This document shows positions 43,367 through 52,119 of a DNA stretch of 64,000 nucleotides, piece by piece. Position 1 is the first letter of the stretch. Each line of letters begins with the position of its first letter. The stretch is from CAWJPY01 sp963844865. GTDB lineage: Bacteria; Acidobacteriota; Thermoanaerobaculia; Thermoanaerobaculales; Sulfomarinibacteraceae. Made by a program: the position numbers and the translations under genes. The stretch spans positions 1 through 64,000 of the forward strand of contig CAWJPY010000014.1 in NCBI GenBank assembly GCA_963844865.1. Direction: 5' to 3'. The notes under the pieces are model-generated. The model did not search any database. It had not been told where the DNA came from and saw only the letters and a program-made list of their open reading frames with translations.

Positions 43367-44827
43367 GTGCCCACCTCACTCGACCTGATCGCCGTCGCTC
43401 CCGAGATCATCCTCACCGCGGCCGCCGGTCTGCTGCTGGTGCTGGAAGCGATCTCGCCCAAGGTGCGCCGCCTGGCGCCTCCGCTGGCCATGCTCGCCGT
43501 CGCGGCGGCGGCCTGGATGCGGATCGACCACGCGCTCCCGGGTGACGTGTGGTCTGGGATGCTCCGCATCGACAGGGTGGCCGCCTTCGTCGACCTCTAC
43601 ATCCTGGTGGCGGTCTTCCTGGTGGTGTGGATGGCCGCGCCCTTCCTGCGCCGCACCGGCACGGAGCACGGTGAGTTCTACTCCCTCCTCCTCCTGGCGG
43701 CGGTGGGGGCCATGATCATGGCCAGCGCCACGGACGCCCTTCCCGTGTTCCTCGGGCTGGAGCTCCTCTCTCTGCCGCTGTACGTCCTGAACGCCTTCCT
43801 GCGCCGCGTGCCGGTGAGCATCGAGGCCGGCGTCAAGTACTTCGTGGTGGGCGCCTTCGCTTCCGCTTTCGTGGTCTACGGTTTCGCTCTGCTGTACGGA
43901 GCGACGGCCACGACCAACCTCCTCGAGATGGGCCGGGTGATCGCCGGGAGCGGGGACATCAGCCCCCTGGTGGCCGTCGGCCTGGCCATGGTGGTGGGGG
44001 GCTTCGGCTTCAAGCTGGCCCTCTTCCCCTTCCACGGCTGGGCGCCCGATGTCTACCAGGGTGGCCCCACCCCGGTCACGGCCTTCCTGTCGGTGGTCCC
44101 GAAGGGCGCGGCGCTGGTGGTGGTGCTGCGCATCGTGGATGCCGCCGATCTCCTCCAGGTCTCCCACCGCTGGTACGTCGCGGCGGCCATCCTGGCCGTG
44201 GGCTCCCAGGTCATGGGCAACGTCGTCGCCATCGTCCAGCGTGACCTCAAACGCATGCTCGCCTACTCCGGGATCGCGCACATGGGGTACGCGATGGTCG
44301 CCGTCATCGTGGCCGGCAGCGGCGGTCCCGCGGCCCGCGAGGCCGGCGCCGCCGTCCTGGTCTACCTGGCCGCCTACACCCTGATGAATGTGGGCGCCTT
44401 CGCGACGGTGGCCCTGTTCTCCGAGCAGGAGAGCGAACCCCATCTCATCTCCGACCTGGCCGGCCAGGGGTGGACACGGCCCTTGCCCGCCCTGGCGCTG
44501 GCCGTGTGCCTCTTCTCCCTGGCCGGGATCCCCCCGTTCTTCGGCTTCACCGGCAAGTTCGTGGTCTTCCGCGCGGCGGTCGACCACGGCTTCGTGTGGC
44601 TGGCCGTGGTGGGGGTGCTCAACTCGCTCGTCTCCGCCTTCTACTACCTGCGCGTGGTGTACGTGATGTACATGCAACCGCTGCCGCGGCGGGTGCCCGC
44701 CTTCGCGTCGGGCGCCTCACTGTCGGTCGTGGCTGCGCTGTCGGCCCTCGGCGTGGTGGTCCTCGGGGTGTACCCGGCCCCCATCCTGACCGCGGCGGCG
44801 CGCGCCATTCTCGACCTGGTGGGGTGA
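43367..44827 (+). CDS. nuoN: NADH-quinone oxidoreductase subunit N
   Basis: 486-aa third antiporter-like pump. Motifs FLGLELLSLPLYVLNAF, FKLALFPFHGWAPDVYQGGPTPVTAFLSVVPKGAAL and RDLKRMLAYSGIAHMGYAMV are intact. The GTG at 43367 has CGAGGAG 6 nt upstream; GTG 43361 is the alternative. rex follows by 6 nt, so it is the last structural subunit of the run. Confidence 0.95.
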   Translation: MPTSLDLIAVAPEIILTAAAGLLLVLEAISPKVRRLAPPLAMLAVAAAAWMRIDHALPGDVWSGMLRIDRVAAFVDLYILVAVFLVVWMAAPFLRRTGTEHGEFYSLLLLAAVGAMIMASATDALPVFLGLELLSLPLYVLNAFLRRVPVSIEAGVKYFVVGAFASAFVVYGFALLYGATATTNLLEMGRVIAGSGDISPLVAVGLAMVVGGFGFKLALFPFHGWAPDVYQGGPTPVTAFLSVVPKGAALVVVLRIVDAADLLQVSHRWYVAAAILAVGSQVMGNVVAIVQRDLKRMLAYSGIAHMGYAMVAVIVAGSGGPAAREAGAAVLVYLAAYTLMNVGAFATVALFSEQESEPHLISDLAGQGWTRPLPALALAVCLFSLAGIPPFFGFTGKFVVFRAAVDHGFVWLAVVGVLNSLVSAFYYLRVVYVMYMQPLPRRVPAFASGASLSVVAALSALGVVVLGVYPAPILTAAARAILDLVG

Positions 44828-44833
44828 CGGACC

Positions 44834-45496
44834 ATGGCTGCCTACAAGCGTCACGTCGACACCGAGTCCATCTCCGACCTCACCATCGCCCGCCTCTCGG
44901 TCTACCTGCGCTGCGTGGAGCGCCTCCTGGAGCTCGGCGTCGAGACCGTCTCCAGTCAGGAGCTGGCCCAGCGCTTCAACCTGAACTCCGCCCAGATCCG
45001 CAAGGATCTGGCCTACTTCGGCGAGTTCGGGGTCCGCGGGGTCGGCTACAACGTGCGCGAGCTGCGCGACTACGTGGTGGAGATTCTCGGCCTGCACGAG
45101 GAGCGCCGCCTGGTCATCGTGGGTGCCGGCAACCTGGGGCTGGCCCTGTGCCACTACTCCGGGTTCTCGGGTGGAAGCTTCCTGGTGGTGGGCATTCTCG
45201 ACTCCGATCCCCACCGCATCGGCGACCCGACCCCCTCCGGGCTGCTGGTGGAGGATGCGGCGCGCCTGCCGGAGATCGTCCACCAGCGCGGCGTCCAGAT
45301 CGGCGTCATCACCACTCCGGCGGCCGGGGCGCAGCAGGTCTGCGAACAGATGGCGGCGGCCGGTGTGCGGACCATCCTCAACTTCGCGCCCATCCGTGTC
45401 CGGGCACCCCAGGGTGTCCTGGTGAAGACCGTGGACCTCAAGGTGCACCTGGAGGAGCTGTCGTTCCACCTCACCCACTGGCGGCGCGACGAGTGA
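44834..45496 (+). CDS. rex: Redox-sensing transcriptional repressor Rex
   Basis: 220-aa NADH/NAD+ sensor. The winged-helix domain has SVYLRCVERLLELG, SSQELAQRFNLNSAQIRKDLAYFGEFGVRGVGY; the Rossmann domain has VIVGAGNLGLALCHYSGF and ends with the domain-swapped helix (LKVHLEELSFHLTHW). Rex represses respiratory genes and releases DNA when NADH rises. Being the last gene of the nuo operon, with a Rex-like operator on the operon promoter, it probably controls its own expression together with complex I. Confidence 0.95.
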   Translation: MAAYKRHVDTESISDLTIARLSVYLRCVERLLELGVETVSSQELAQRFNLNSAQIRKDLAYFGEFGVRGVGYNVRELRDYVVEILGLHEERRLVIVGAGNLGLALCHYSGFSGGSFLVVGILDSDPHRIGDPTPSGLLVEDAARLPEIVHQRGVQIGVITTPAAGAQQVCEQMAAAGVRTILNFAPIRVRAPQGVLVKTVDLKVHLEELSFHLTHWRRDE

Positions 45497-45664
45497 GGAC
45501 CCGGCATGGCGGCGATCACGGCCGGTGGCCGCCACGCCGGACACCGTCCCGGGCCGGAGGTTGCGAGGCCCAGGGCCGGGACTCCGCCGTCCGTCGCCGC
45601 TGGCCGCTCGTTCCCGTTATCAAATGGTAAGTCACAGGGTACGTTAGGCGTTCTCGGATCTCAC

Positions 45665-45694
45665 TGGACGCCGCCAGACGTGCGAATGTAGAGT
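45665..45694 (+). promoter_or_regulatory. Possible promoter of the PEGA kinase
   Basis: TGGACG (45665-45670), 18-nt spacer and TAGAGT (45689-45694). The -10 ends 5 nt before GTG 45700 and 8 nt before ATG 45703, near the leaderless spacing seen elsewhere. Confidence 0.35.
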
Positions 45695-45702
45695 AGGCCG
45701 TG

Positions 45703-47403
45703 ATGGGACTGCCGCAACAGATCGGCAAGTACGAGGTTCTCTCGCAGATTGCCACCGGCGGGTTCGGTGTCATCTACAAGGGCTGGGATCCGTTCATCAA
45801 GCGTCCCGTCGCCATCAAGATGTGCGCCACGCCCGACGAGGAGGTCCGCATGCGCTTCCAGCAGGAGGCGCAGTTCGTGGGCAACCTGGTCCACCGCAAC
45901 ATCACCCTCGTCTTCGACTTCGGGGTCGAGGACGGCGTCCCGTACATCGTCCAGGAGTTTCTGACCGGCTTCGACCTCGACCAGCTCGTCAAGGCGGAGG
46001 CGGTGGAGGACGCGCCGACGGTCATCGCGATCCTCCTCCAGGTGTGCGAGGGCCTCGATTTCGCCCATCACCGGGGCATCATCCACCGCGACATCAAGCC
46101 CTCCAACATCCGAGTGCTCGAGGACGGCACCGTGAAGATCCTCGACTTCGGCATCGCCAAGTCCCTGGAGGCAGGCAGCAAGCTGACGCAGACCGGCATC
46201 GCCCTCGGGACCGCGGGTTACCTCGCCCCCGAGCAGATCCAGGGCGGACTCGTAGACGGCAGGACCGACATCTTCGCCCTCGGCGTCGTGGCGTACGAGC
46301 TCGTCACCGGGACGCGGCCGTTCGAGGGGAGCAGCCTCTCGAACGTCCTGTACAAGATCCTCAACGAGGAGCCCCCCTCCCCCTCCGCGCTCTCGCCGAT
46401 CTGCCCCGAGCCCCTGGCCGAGGTGATCACCACGTGCATGGCGAAGGAGCCCGACGGACGATTCCAGACCGTGAAGGAGCTCTTCGACGTCCTCCGGCAG
46501 CTCCCCGTCACCGGTCACCCCGATCTCGACTCGTCGCGGGAGATCACCAGCGGGGTGCTCCGCCACGCGGTCATGCGCGCGGAGGGAGGCGATGCACCGC
46601 CCGGCGGCGAGCCCCCGACCACCAACTTCGCGAGCCCACAGGCCGAGCCCAGCTCCGGCGACGTGGAGATCGACCATCCTTCGGGCGGGGGTCCCATCGA
46701 GCACTCTCCCGACCCGGACGACGGACGCCGGCGGGTCAGCCCGGTGCTCACCGTGTTCCTGGCGCTCATCCTCCTCTTCGCCGGAGGTGGGGCCGCGATC
46801 TACTTTTCCAAGGACGTGCAGGGGTGGTTGTTCGGCTCCGCCGGGCCGCCCTGGCTGGTTCCTCCCCCAGCGACCCCGACTCCGACGGCGGTCGCCACCC
46901 CCACACCCAGCGCGACGCCGACGGTCACCGTGACGCCCACACCAGCCGCCACACCGACGCCGGCGCCGGTCACGCTGCGCCTGGTTGTGGATCCGCCCGC
47001 GAGGGTGACCATCGACGGCCGTCCCTACGGGGACGGGCAGACCCCCGGCGGACAGGTCACCCTCCTGCCGGGGCGACACGCCTTCACCCTGTCCGTACCC
47101 GACTATCCGAGCACGACCATGACCCGCGACGTCACCGAGGACACCAGGATCCTCTCCCTCACCCTCGACGTGGGCGTCCTCACCGTCATGGTGGATCGCA
47201 GCATCGCGCCCCCCGGAGGCCAGGCCTACCTGGACGGATCCAGTCTCGGGCCGGTCCCCTTCGTCCGTCGCAAGGTCGCGGCCGGCGAGCACGAGCTGGT
47301 GGTGCGCTGGCCCGGCGATGTCCCCGTCTACCGCAGACGAATCGACGTTCCACGCCTGCCCAACCAGCTGGTCGTGCCCCCGGTCGCCCCCCCTGCGCCG
47401 TGA
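45703..47403 (+). CDS. Ser/Thr protein kinase with TM segment and PEGA domain
   Basis: 566-aa Hanks-type kinase. Catalytic features: glycine loop IATGGFGVIYKG, Lys in VAIKMC, HRDIKPSN, DFGIAKS and APEQ. A juxtamembrane acidic, Pro-rich linker leads to one helix (about 345-365, SPVLTVFLALILLFAGGGAAIYF), a Thr-Pro repeat stalk (380-420), then a PEGA domain (VDPPARVTIDGRPYGDGQTPG) outside the membrane. PEGA domains in this setting are thought to bind surface components. The PP2C at 885 is a candidate antagonist. Confidence 0.93.
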   Translation: MGLPQQIGKYEVLSQIATGGFGVIYKGWDPFIKRPVAIKMCATPDEEVRMRFQQEAQFVGNLVHRNITLVFDFGVEDGVPYIVQEFLTGFDLDQLVKAEAVEDAPTVIAILLQVCEGLDFAHHRGIIHRDIKPSNIRVLEDGTVKILDFGIAKSLEAGSKLTQTGIALGTAGYLAPEQIQGGLVDGRTDIFALGVVAYELVTGTRPFEGSSLSNVLYKILNEEPPSPSALSPICPEPLAEVITTCMAKEPDGRFQTVKELFDVLRQLPVTGHPDLDSSREITSGVLRHAVMRAEGGDAPPGGEPPTTNFASPQAEPSSGDVEIDHPSGGGPIEHSPDPDDGRRRVSPVLTVFLALILLFAGGGAAIYFSKDVQGWLFGSAGPPWLVPPPATPTPTAVATPTPSATPTVTVTPTPAATPTPAPVTLRLVVDPPARVTIDGRPYGDGQTPGGQVTLLPGRHAFTLSVPDYPSTTMTRDVTEDTRILSLTLDVGVLTVMVDRSIAPPGGQAYLDGSSLGPVPFVRRKVAAGEHELVVRWPGDVPVYRRRIDVPRLPNQLVVPPVAPPAP

Positions 47404-47423
47404 CCTCTGCTTCCTCGGAAGCC

Positions 47424-47452
47424 TTGTGGCGACATGTGATCGGCGCTACAGT
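47424..47452 (+). promoter_or_regulatory. Leaderless-type promoter of the TPR protein
   Basis: TTGTGG (47424-47429), a 17-nt spacer and TACAGT (47447-47452), ending 6 nt before GTG 47459. It overlaps the end of the intergenic gap after the kinase. Confidence 0.55.
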
Positions 47453-47458
47453 GGCCAC

Positions 47459-49090
47459 GTGATGCGAAGGACGATCGTCTGTCTGTGTCTGATCCTCCTG
47501 CCCACGGTCGCCGCCCTGGCCGAGAGTGCGACGCCGAGCGAGGAAGCCGCCCTCCAGGCCTATCGCGAGGGCGCGTTCAGCCGGGCAGTGGAGCTCTACC
47601 GCAACGCCCTGTCGGAGACGGATGACCCTGCGCACAGGGCCCGGCTCCACGTGAACATCGCGTGGACCCTCTTCGCCCTGGGCCGGGAGAACGAGGTCAA
47701 CACCCACCTGCGGGCCGCTCTGGTGGAAGACCCCGAGCTCACCCTCATGCCCGATTACTACACCCAGGAGTTTCTCGATCTCTTCGAAGCGGCCCGGACC
47801 TACGACAGCCGTCACGGCGCCGCCCAAACCGGCTCGCCCACACCCGACCTGGAGGCCACCGTCGCCAGCATCCACCAGCACCTGGAGTCCGGACAGGACC
47901 TGGAGGGGGCTCTGGCCGACGTGAAAGCGCTCATCGAGGCCTATCCTCAGGACGGAAGGCTGCAACCCCTGCGCGCTGAGATCCTGCGCCGCCTGGGGCG
48001 CAGCGAAGAGGCCCAGCAGCTCCTCGACGCCCACCCAGCGGGGGCCGAGCAGACGCCAACGCCGACCGACAACCTGTCCATCCCCGACCTCATCCTGCGC
48101 GCCAACCGCTTCCTCGACGAGGGTGACGTGCAGACCGCCTTCGACCTGCTGCGCGAGGCCGTGTCACGGCAACCGAGCAACGTCGCAGCCCTGGAGCTGA
48201 TGGCGGAAGCCGCGCTGCGCAGCGCCCGCTGGCAGGACGCCGAGTTCGCCCTCAAGTCCGCCCTCTCCCTGCAACCGGACAACCTCAATCTGCAGCTGCG
48301 GCTCGGCAGCGTGTACCTGGCCAAGGGCGATGCCTCGGCGGCCCGCGACATCTTCCGCCAGCTCACCGAGAGCTACCCCCACTCGGATCGTGCGTGGGCC
48401 GCCCTGGGCCTGCTCGATGCCCGCCTCTCCAACCAGGATCGGGCACGGGACGAGCTGGAACGTGCCCTGGACGAGAACCCCTTGCTGCCCGAGGTTCAGC
48501 TCACCTACGGCGAGCTGCTCCTCGCGCGCGGTGAGTTCGAGGCCGCGCTCAGCGCCCTCCAAGCCGCTGACAACCTCCTCCAGAATGACCCGCAGCTCGA
48601 GGCGCGCCTGGGCCAGACCTACCTCGCCATGGGCCGCGACGAGGCGGCCCTGAAGAGGCTCCGGGCGGCCGTCAACGGCGGCTTCCGGCCCCCGGATGTG
48701 CAGCGGGCTCTGGCCCTCGCCTTGATCGTCAACGGCGACAACGCCGAGGCCGAGCGTCTCCTGGGCCACGTCACCGACGACCGCCAGGGCGAGCTGGCCA
48801 TCATCCGCGGGCTCCTCCTCTTGGAGCAGGGTGTCCCGGCGGAGGCGGCGAAGGTGTTGCGGCCCGTGGCCGAGCAACGGCCGTCGGACCCGGCAGTGCT
48901 CAACCTCCTCGCGGTGGCGCTCTACCGACAAGCCGATTACGAGGGCGCCGTCGTCCTCCTCCGGCGCGCGACCGATCTGGTCCCGGACGATCCGACGGTG
49001 GGCGCCAACCTGGCCCACGCCACGGCTGCGCAGACAGCGCTGCAGCTCGAAGCGCACGCGACGGCGGTGCAGCAGCTCCCCGCTTCGTGA
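47459..49090 (+). CDS. Secreted TPR-repeat protein
   Basis: 543-aa protein with an N-terminal signal sequence (MRRTIVCLCLILLPTVAALAES; Cys within the hydrophobic core, so possibly a lipoprotein but no clear lipobox). About ten TPR units cover residues 25-530 (for example AYREGAFSRAVELYRNAL, LRLGSVYLAKGDASAARDIFRQL, LARGEFEAALSALQAAD). It probably scaffolds periplasmic or outer membrane assembly; the partner is unknown. GTG 47459 is chosen from the promoter spacing; the adjacent ATG 47462 is equally possible. Confidence 0.85.
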   Translation: MMRRTIVCLCLILLPTVAALAESATPSEEAALQAYREGAFSRAVELYRNALSETDDPAHRARLHVNIAWTLFALGRENEVNTHLRAALVEDPELTLMPDYYTQEFLDLFEAARTYDSRHGAAQTGSPTPDLEATVASIHQHLESGQDLEGALADVKALIEAYPQDGRLQPLRAEILRRLGRSEEAQQLLDAHPAGAEQTPTPTDNLSIPDLILRANRFLDEGDVQTAFDLLREAVSRQPSNVAALELMAEAALRSARWQDAEFALKSALSLQPDNLNLQLRLGSVYLAKGDASAARDIFRQLTESYPHSDRAWAALGLLDARLSNQDRARDELERALDENPLLPEVQLTYGELLLARGEFEAALSALQAADNLLQNDPQLEARLGQTYLAMGRDEAALKRLRAAVNGGFRPPDVQRALALALIVNGDNAEAERLLGHVTDDRQGELAIIRGLLLLEQGVPAEAAKVLRPVAEQRPSDPAVLNLLAVALYRQADYEGAVVLLRRATDLVPDDPTVGANLAHATAAQTALQLEAHATAVQQLPAS

Positions 49091-49244
49091 GCAGCAGGGA
49101 GCGCGCCGGGCACCCGCCGATACATCTCGCGACGTCGGGGCCGGTGTCAGGCATCCCGTCCTGATCCGACGGGGCGCCGCGGGTCTCACACCCTGCGCGA
49201 GATCACCACTGCCGGCACTCCCCCCTCGTGACACACCCTTGTTC

Positions 49245-49396
49245 CGTCATGGTGAGGGAGGAGCTCGCCGTCCGCGGCGAGCGACGAGTCGAACCATTCC
49301 CCGAAGGCCCGTGGGACCCCTCCCAGGCACGAGTCTGGTGCTCTCGGGGGATTCTTCGACTCGCTCCGGCGGACCTCCGCTCGCTCAGAATGACAG
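49245..49396. repeat. Pair of inverted repeat elements of the GTCATTCTGAG type
   Basis: The right copy (49351-49396, minus strand) reads GTCATTCTGAGCGAG ... GAGTCGAAGAAT; the left copy (49248-49301, plus strand) reads GTCATGGTGAGGGAG ... GAGTCGAACCATTCC. Each can form a stem, and the ends differ by compensating pairs (ATTCT/AGAAT against ATGGT/ACCAT). The family resembles a dispersed GTCATTCTGAGC...GAAGAATC repeat seen in several phyla. It lies in the 384-nt gap 49091-49474, in which I see no gene. Confidence 0.6.
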
Positions 49397-49474
49397 GCAA
49401 CTTGGACGTCCCACTGTCTCCGCGCGGTCCCGTGTCATGCCATGCGGCGCCGCCCGGACCGGGCGCAGGGACCC

Positions 49475-50635
49475 TCAGGGCGAGAGGCGCGCCAACGCCT
49501 CCACCAGCCCCCGTGCGACGTCCGCCGGCCGATGGCCGTCCAGGTAGGCCTGGCGGGCCGCTGCTCGGCGCTCCCCCCAGCCCGTGCGCCCCGCCGCAGC
49601 CAGAAGGCGCGCCAGGTCGGCGGTCGCCGCCGGGCCGGGAGTGATCCGGGGGGCGGCCGCTTCCGGCCACTCCAGGAACTGATGCAGAGCGGTCACCGCC
49701 ACGGGCGTGCCGCAGGCCAGGAAGCGGAGGGCCGCGGCCGAGGTCTCACCTGCCGAAGGGGTCCGCATCACGACGCCGAGGTCGGCCGCTGCGGGCAGCC
49801 GGAGAAGCTGCTCGGCCTCCACCCAGCCCGTTCGTGTGACCTGATCGCCGAGACCGAGGGCGGACACGGCAGCATCGATGGCAGCCTCCTCCCGCCCCTC
49901 CCCGACCAGCACCAGGCGCACATCCTCGCCACGGCGACGGGCCGCGGCCAGGGCGCCGAGGATGTGCAGCATCCCCTTCTCCAGGGTCAAGAAGCCCAGA
50001 TGCATCACCAGCAGGGCGTCCGGGGCGACGCCGAGCTCGGTGCGCAGCGCCGTGCGGTCCACGGGGCCCGGATCGGCGGCCGCGAGGGGGACCCGGACCA
50101 CCGGCAGCGTGGGGACGTCGCGGGCCAGCTCCCGGGCCGCCCAGCGGGAGTGCACCACCGCCCCCACGACCTCCCCGAGGACGGCGGTACGGGCAGGAAA
50201 GAGGAAGGGATCCCGTCGCCCCGTGATCCCCAACCTCCGCGCCCCCGCCAGGACGGCGCCCCGCGCACCGTACGCGGCGGCCATCATGTCTCCGTACCGC
50301 CCTTCCCGGCCTCTCGCCACGGTGGCCTCCACCAGCAGGTGGTGCACGACCGCATCGTGGAGCACGACCACGGTCCGGGGCTGTGCCAGGCGGGGCAGGA
50401 GCCACTCGTGATGCGGGTTGTTGCCCATGTGCACGAGCTGCAGCTCATCGGGCCGCGGCCCCTCGTCCTCCTCCACCATCCGCGCTTCGAGGCTCCAGCC
50501 CGGGGGTGGCTCCCAGCCCGGAGGCCGCACCACACGCACCTCGGCCACCCGTTCCAGCTCGCCCAGCAGCTCCACGGCGTAGTCGCTCACGCCGCTGCGG
50601 ACGGGGGGCAACGGCGAGGCCCAGAGCAGCTTCAT
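49475..50635 (-). CDS. Glycosyltransferase, GT4-like (GT-B fold)
   Basis: 386 aa. N-terminal Rossmann half with WASPLPPVRSGVSDYAVELLGEL (donor/acceptor loop typical of GT4) and VVLHDAVVHHLLVE; C-terminal half with LVMHLGFLTLEKGMLHILGALA, VLVGEGREEA and LGVVMRTPSAGETSAAALRFLACGTPVAV, which contains the E-x-x-A-x-x... activation loop. Sugar specificity is unknown. ATG 50635 is 6 nt from a TACGGT -10-like hexamer on the minus strand. Divergent from the small membrane protein. Confidence 0.88.
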   Translation of the reverse strand: MKLLWASPLPPVRSGVSDYAVELLGELERVAEVRVVRPPGWEPPPGWSLEARMVEEDEGPRPDELQLVHMGNNPHHEWLLPRLAQPRTVVVLHDAVVHHLLVEATVARGREGRYGDMMAAAYGARGAVLAGARRLGITGRRDPFLFPARTAVLGEVVGAVVHSRWAARELARDVPTLPVVRVPLAAADPGPVDRTALRTELGVAPDALLVMHLGFLTLEKGMLHILGALAAARRRGEDVRLVLVGEGREEAAIDAAVSALGLGDQVTRTGWVEAEQLLRLPAAADLGVVMRTPSAGETSAAALRFLACGTPVAVTALHQFLEWPEAAAPRITPGPAATADLARLLAAAGRTGWGERRAAARQAYLDGHRPADVARGLVEALARLSP

Positions 50636-50641
50636 GGCAGC

Positions 50642-50647
50642 ACCGTA
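50642..50647 (-). promoter_or_regulatory. -10-like element of the glycosyltransferase gene
   Basis: TACGGT on the minus strand, ending 6 nt before ATG 50635; weak match to TATAAT and no visible -35. Confidence 0.25.
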
Positions 50648-50805
50648 GCACGGGTCCAGGCCACCTGGCCCGTCCCCGGCCCACACCCCGGCGTGCGTCG
50701 GCGACAAGCCTGGCCAGCGGGACGTCGCCGGGCACCTCGGCCCCGCTCTCCCACCTCCACCGCTCCCCTTGGCCCCCGACTCCGCCGCGACACGGAAGAC
50801 CCGCG

Positions 50806-50811
50806 TAAGAT
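50806..50811 (+). promoter_or_regulatory. -10 element of the small membrane protein gene
   Basis: TAAGAT, ending 7 nt before GTG 50819. It overlaps the upstream in-frame ATG 50810, which argues for GTG 50819 as initiator. Confidence 0.35.
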
Positions 50812-50818
50812 GAGAGGC

Positions 50819-51073
50819 GTGAGATGGCTTCGTTGGCTGCTGATCGTGCTCTACGTCGGGTACCTCGTCCAGGTGGGCCTCCTCATGCTCTTCCTGCCAT
50901 GGTCCGCGGCCTGGCCGACGTTGTTGCTGCGGGTGCCACCACGGCTGGTCACGGTGCTCGACGACCCGGCGGTCCGGGGGATCATCTCCGGCCTCGGCCT
51001 GCTGCACATCCTGCTGGTCGTCTTCGAGCTCGGCATCGCCCGGCCTGTGCGGCGGCCCCCGCCGGCATCATGA
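50819..51073 (+). CDS. Small membrane protein, two transmembrane helices
   Basis: 84-aa protein: helix 1 at about residues 5-28 (WLLIVLYVGYLVQVGLLMLFLPW), a loop with RVPPRLVTVLDDPAVRG and helix 2 at 55-72 (GLGLLHILLVVFELGIA). Ends with a basic, Pro-rich tail. Function unknown. GTG 50819 is preferred over ATG 50810 because the latter overlaps the -10 hexamer. Precedes a response regulator by 109 nt. Confidence 0.7.
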   Translation: MRWLRWLLIVLYVGYLVQVGLLMLFLPWSAAWPTLLLRVPPRLVTVLDDPAVRGIISGLGLLHILLVVFELGIARPVRRPPPAS

Positions 51074-51146
51074 GCACCGGCTTCCACCCCGCGCCGTTCC
51101 CGGCGCACGCGGAGGCCGGTGACGACCATGACATCGGGTCGGTCGC

Positions 51147-51175
51147 TTGCTGCCGGCGGGGCGCGCTCGTACACT
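51147..51175 (+). promoter_or_regulatory. Leaderless-type promoter of the response regulator
   Basis: TTGCTG (51147-51152), a 17-nt spacer, TACACT (51170-51175), then 7 nt to ATG 51183. Confidence 0.55.
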
Positions 51176-51182
51176 CGACGCG

Positions 51183-51551
51183 ATGGGGGGCCGGATCCTG
51201 ATCGTCGACGACGAGCCATACATCCTGCGGATCCTGTCCTTCAAGCTCCGCCGCGAGGGCTACTCGACCTTCGAGGCCCGGTCGGCCGAGGAGGCGGAGC
51301 AGAAGATCGCCGCTCAACCCATCGACCTCATGGTCCTGGACGTCGGACTGGCCACCAACACCGACGGCTTCGACCTCGCCGCCAGGCTCCGCCAACAGGA
51401 GGCGACCCGCGATCTCCCGATCATCATCCTCACCGCGCGGGGCTACACCGCCGACGTGCTGCGAGGGCGCCAGGTGGGCGCCGCCGGATACATCACCAAG
51501 CCGTTCTCCAGCGAGGAGCTGGTCCAGCGCGTGCGCGCCATCCTGGGCTGA
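51183..51551 (+). CDS. Single-domain response regulator (CheY-like)
   Basis: 122-aa receiver with no output domain. Acidic pocket ILIVDDEPY, phospho-Asp in DLMVLDVGLATNTDGFD, Thr in IIILTARGY and Lys in YITKPFSSEEL. No histidine kinase is adjacent; the CheA-like kinase at 25.6 kb carries its own receiver but could share this one. It is followed by lspA after 16 nt. Confidence 0.9.
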   Translation: MGGRILIVDDEPYILRILSFKLRREGYSTFEARSAEEAEQKIAAQPIDLMVLDVGLATNTDGFDLAARLRQQEATRDLPIIILTARGYTADVLRGRQVGAAGYITKPFSSEELVQRVRAILG

Positions 51552-51567
51552 CGGGCGCTTGACTGCC

Positions 51568-52119
51568 ATGGACGGCCCACGTACGCTGCCCCGTTGGAGA
51601 GGTGACCTGGCGATCCGTACCTTCCTGCCCTGGCTGACCGCGATCCTGGTGGTGATCGCTGACCGCATCACCAAGAGCTGGGTGCTCGAGCACCTCGAGA
51701 CCGGCGCCTGGCGGCCGGTGGCGTCCGGCATCGCCCTGACCCACGTCCACAACCGCGGCATCGCCTTCAGCCTGTTCGCCGACGGCGGCCCCCTGTCGCG
51801 CATGCTCCTGCATGGGGTCATCCTCGGCGCCGTGGTCCTCATCGCCTGGATGCTCTTCCGCCACGCCAGCCGCCGCCCCGTGGCCGGCCTCGCGTTTGGG
51901 CTCATCCTCGGCGGGGCGGTGGGCAATCTCATCGATCGCATCCTCTACGGCTGGGTCGTCGACTTCATCCACCTGTGGGTGCGCATCGGTGGGCACACCT
52001 GGTCGTGGCCCGATTTCAACGTGGCGGACGCCGCCATCACCGTCGGGGCCCTGCTCCTGATCCTGTCCGAGCTCTTCGCGAAGCCCCCCGAGGAGGCCGA
52101 TGCATCCGACGCTGATTGA
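51568..52119 (+). CDS. lspA: Lipoprotein signal peptidase
   Basis: 183-aa aspartyl protease that removes prolipoprotein signal peptides. Catalytic aspartates are in GNLIDRILYGWVVDFIHL and FNVADAAITVGA; NRGIAFSLF and four membrane helices complete the fold. ATG 51568 is chosen over TTG 51559. The lgt ATG overlaps its end by 20 nt: the two successive steps of lipoprotein maturation are coupled. Confidence 0.96.
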   Translation: MDGPRTLPRWRGDLAIRTFLPWLTAILVVIADRITKSWVLEHLETGAWRPVASGIALTHVHNRGIAFSLFADGGPLSRMLLHGVILGAVVLIAWMLFRHASRRPVAGLAFGLILGGAVGNLIDRILYGWVVDFIHLWVRIGGHTWSWPDFNVADAAITVGALLLILSELFAKPPEEADASDAD

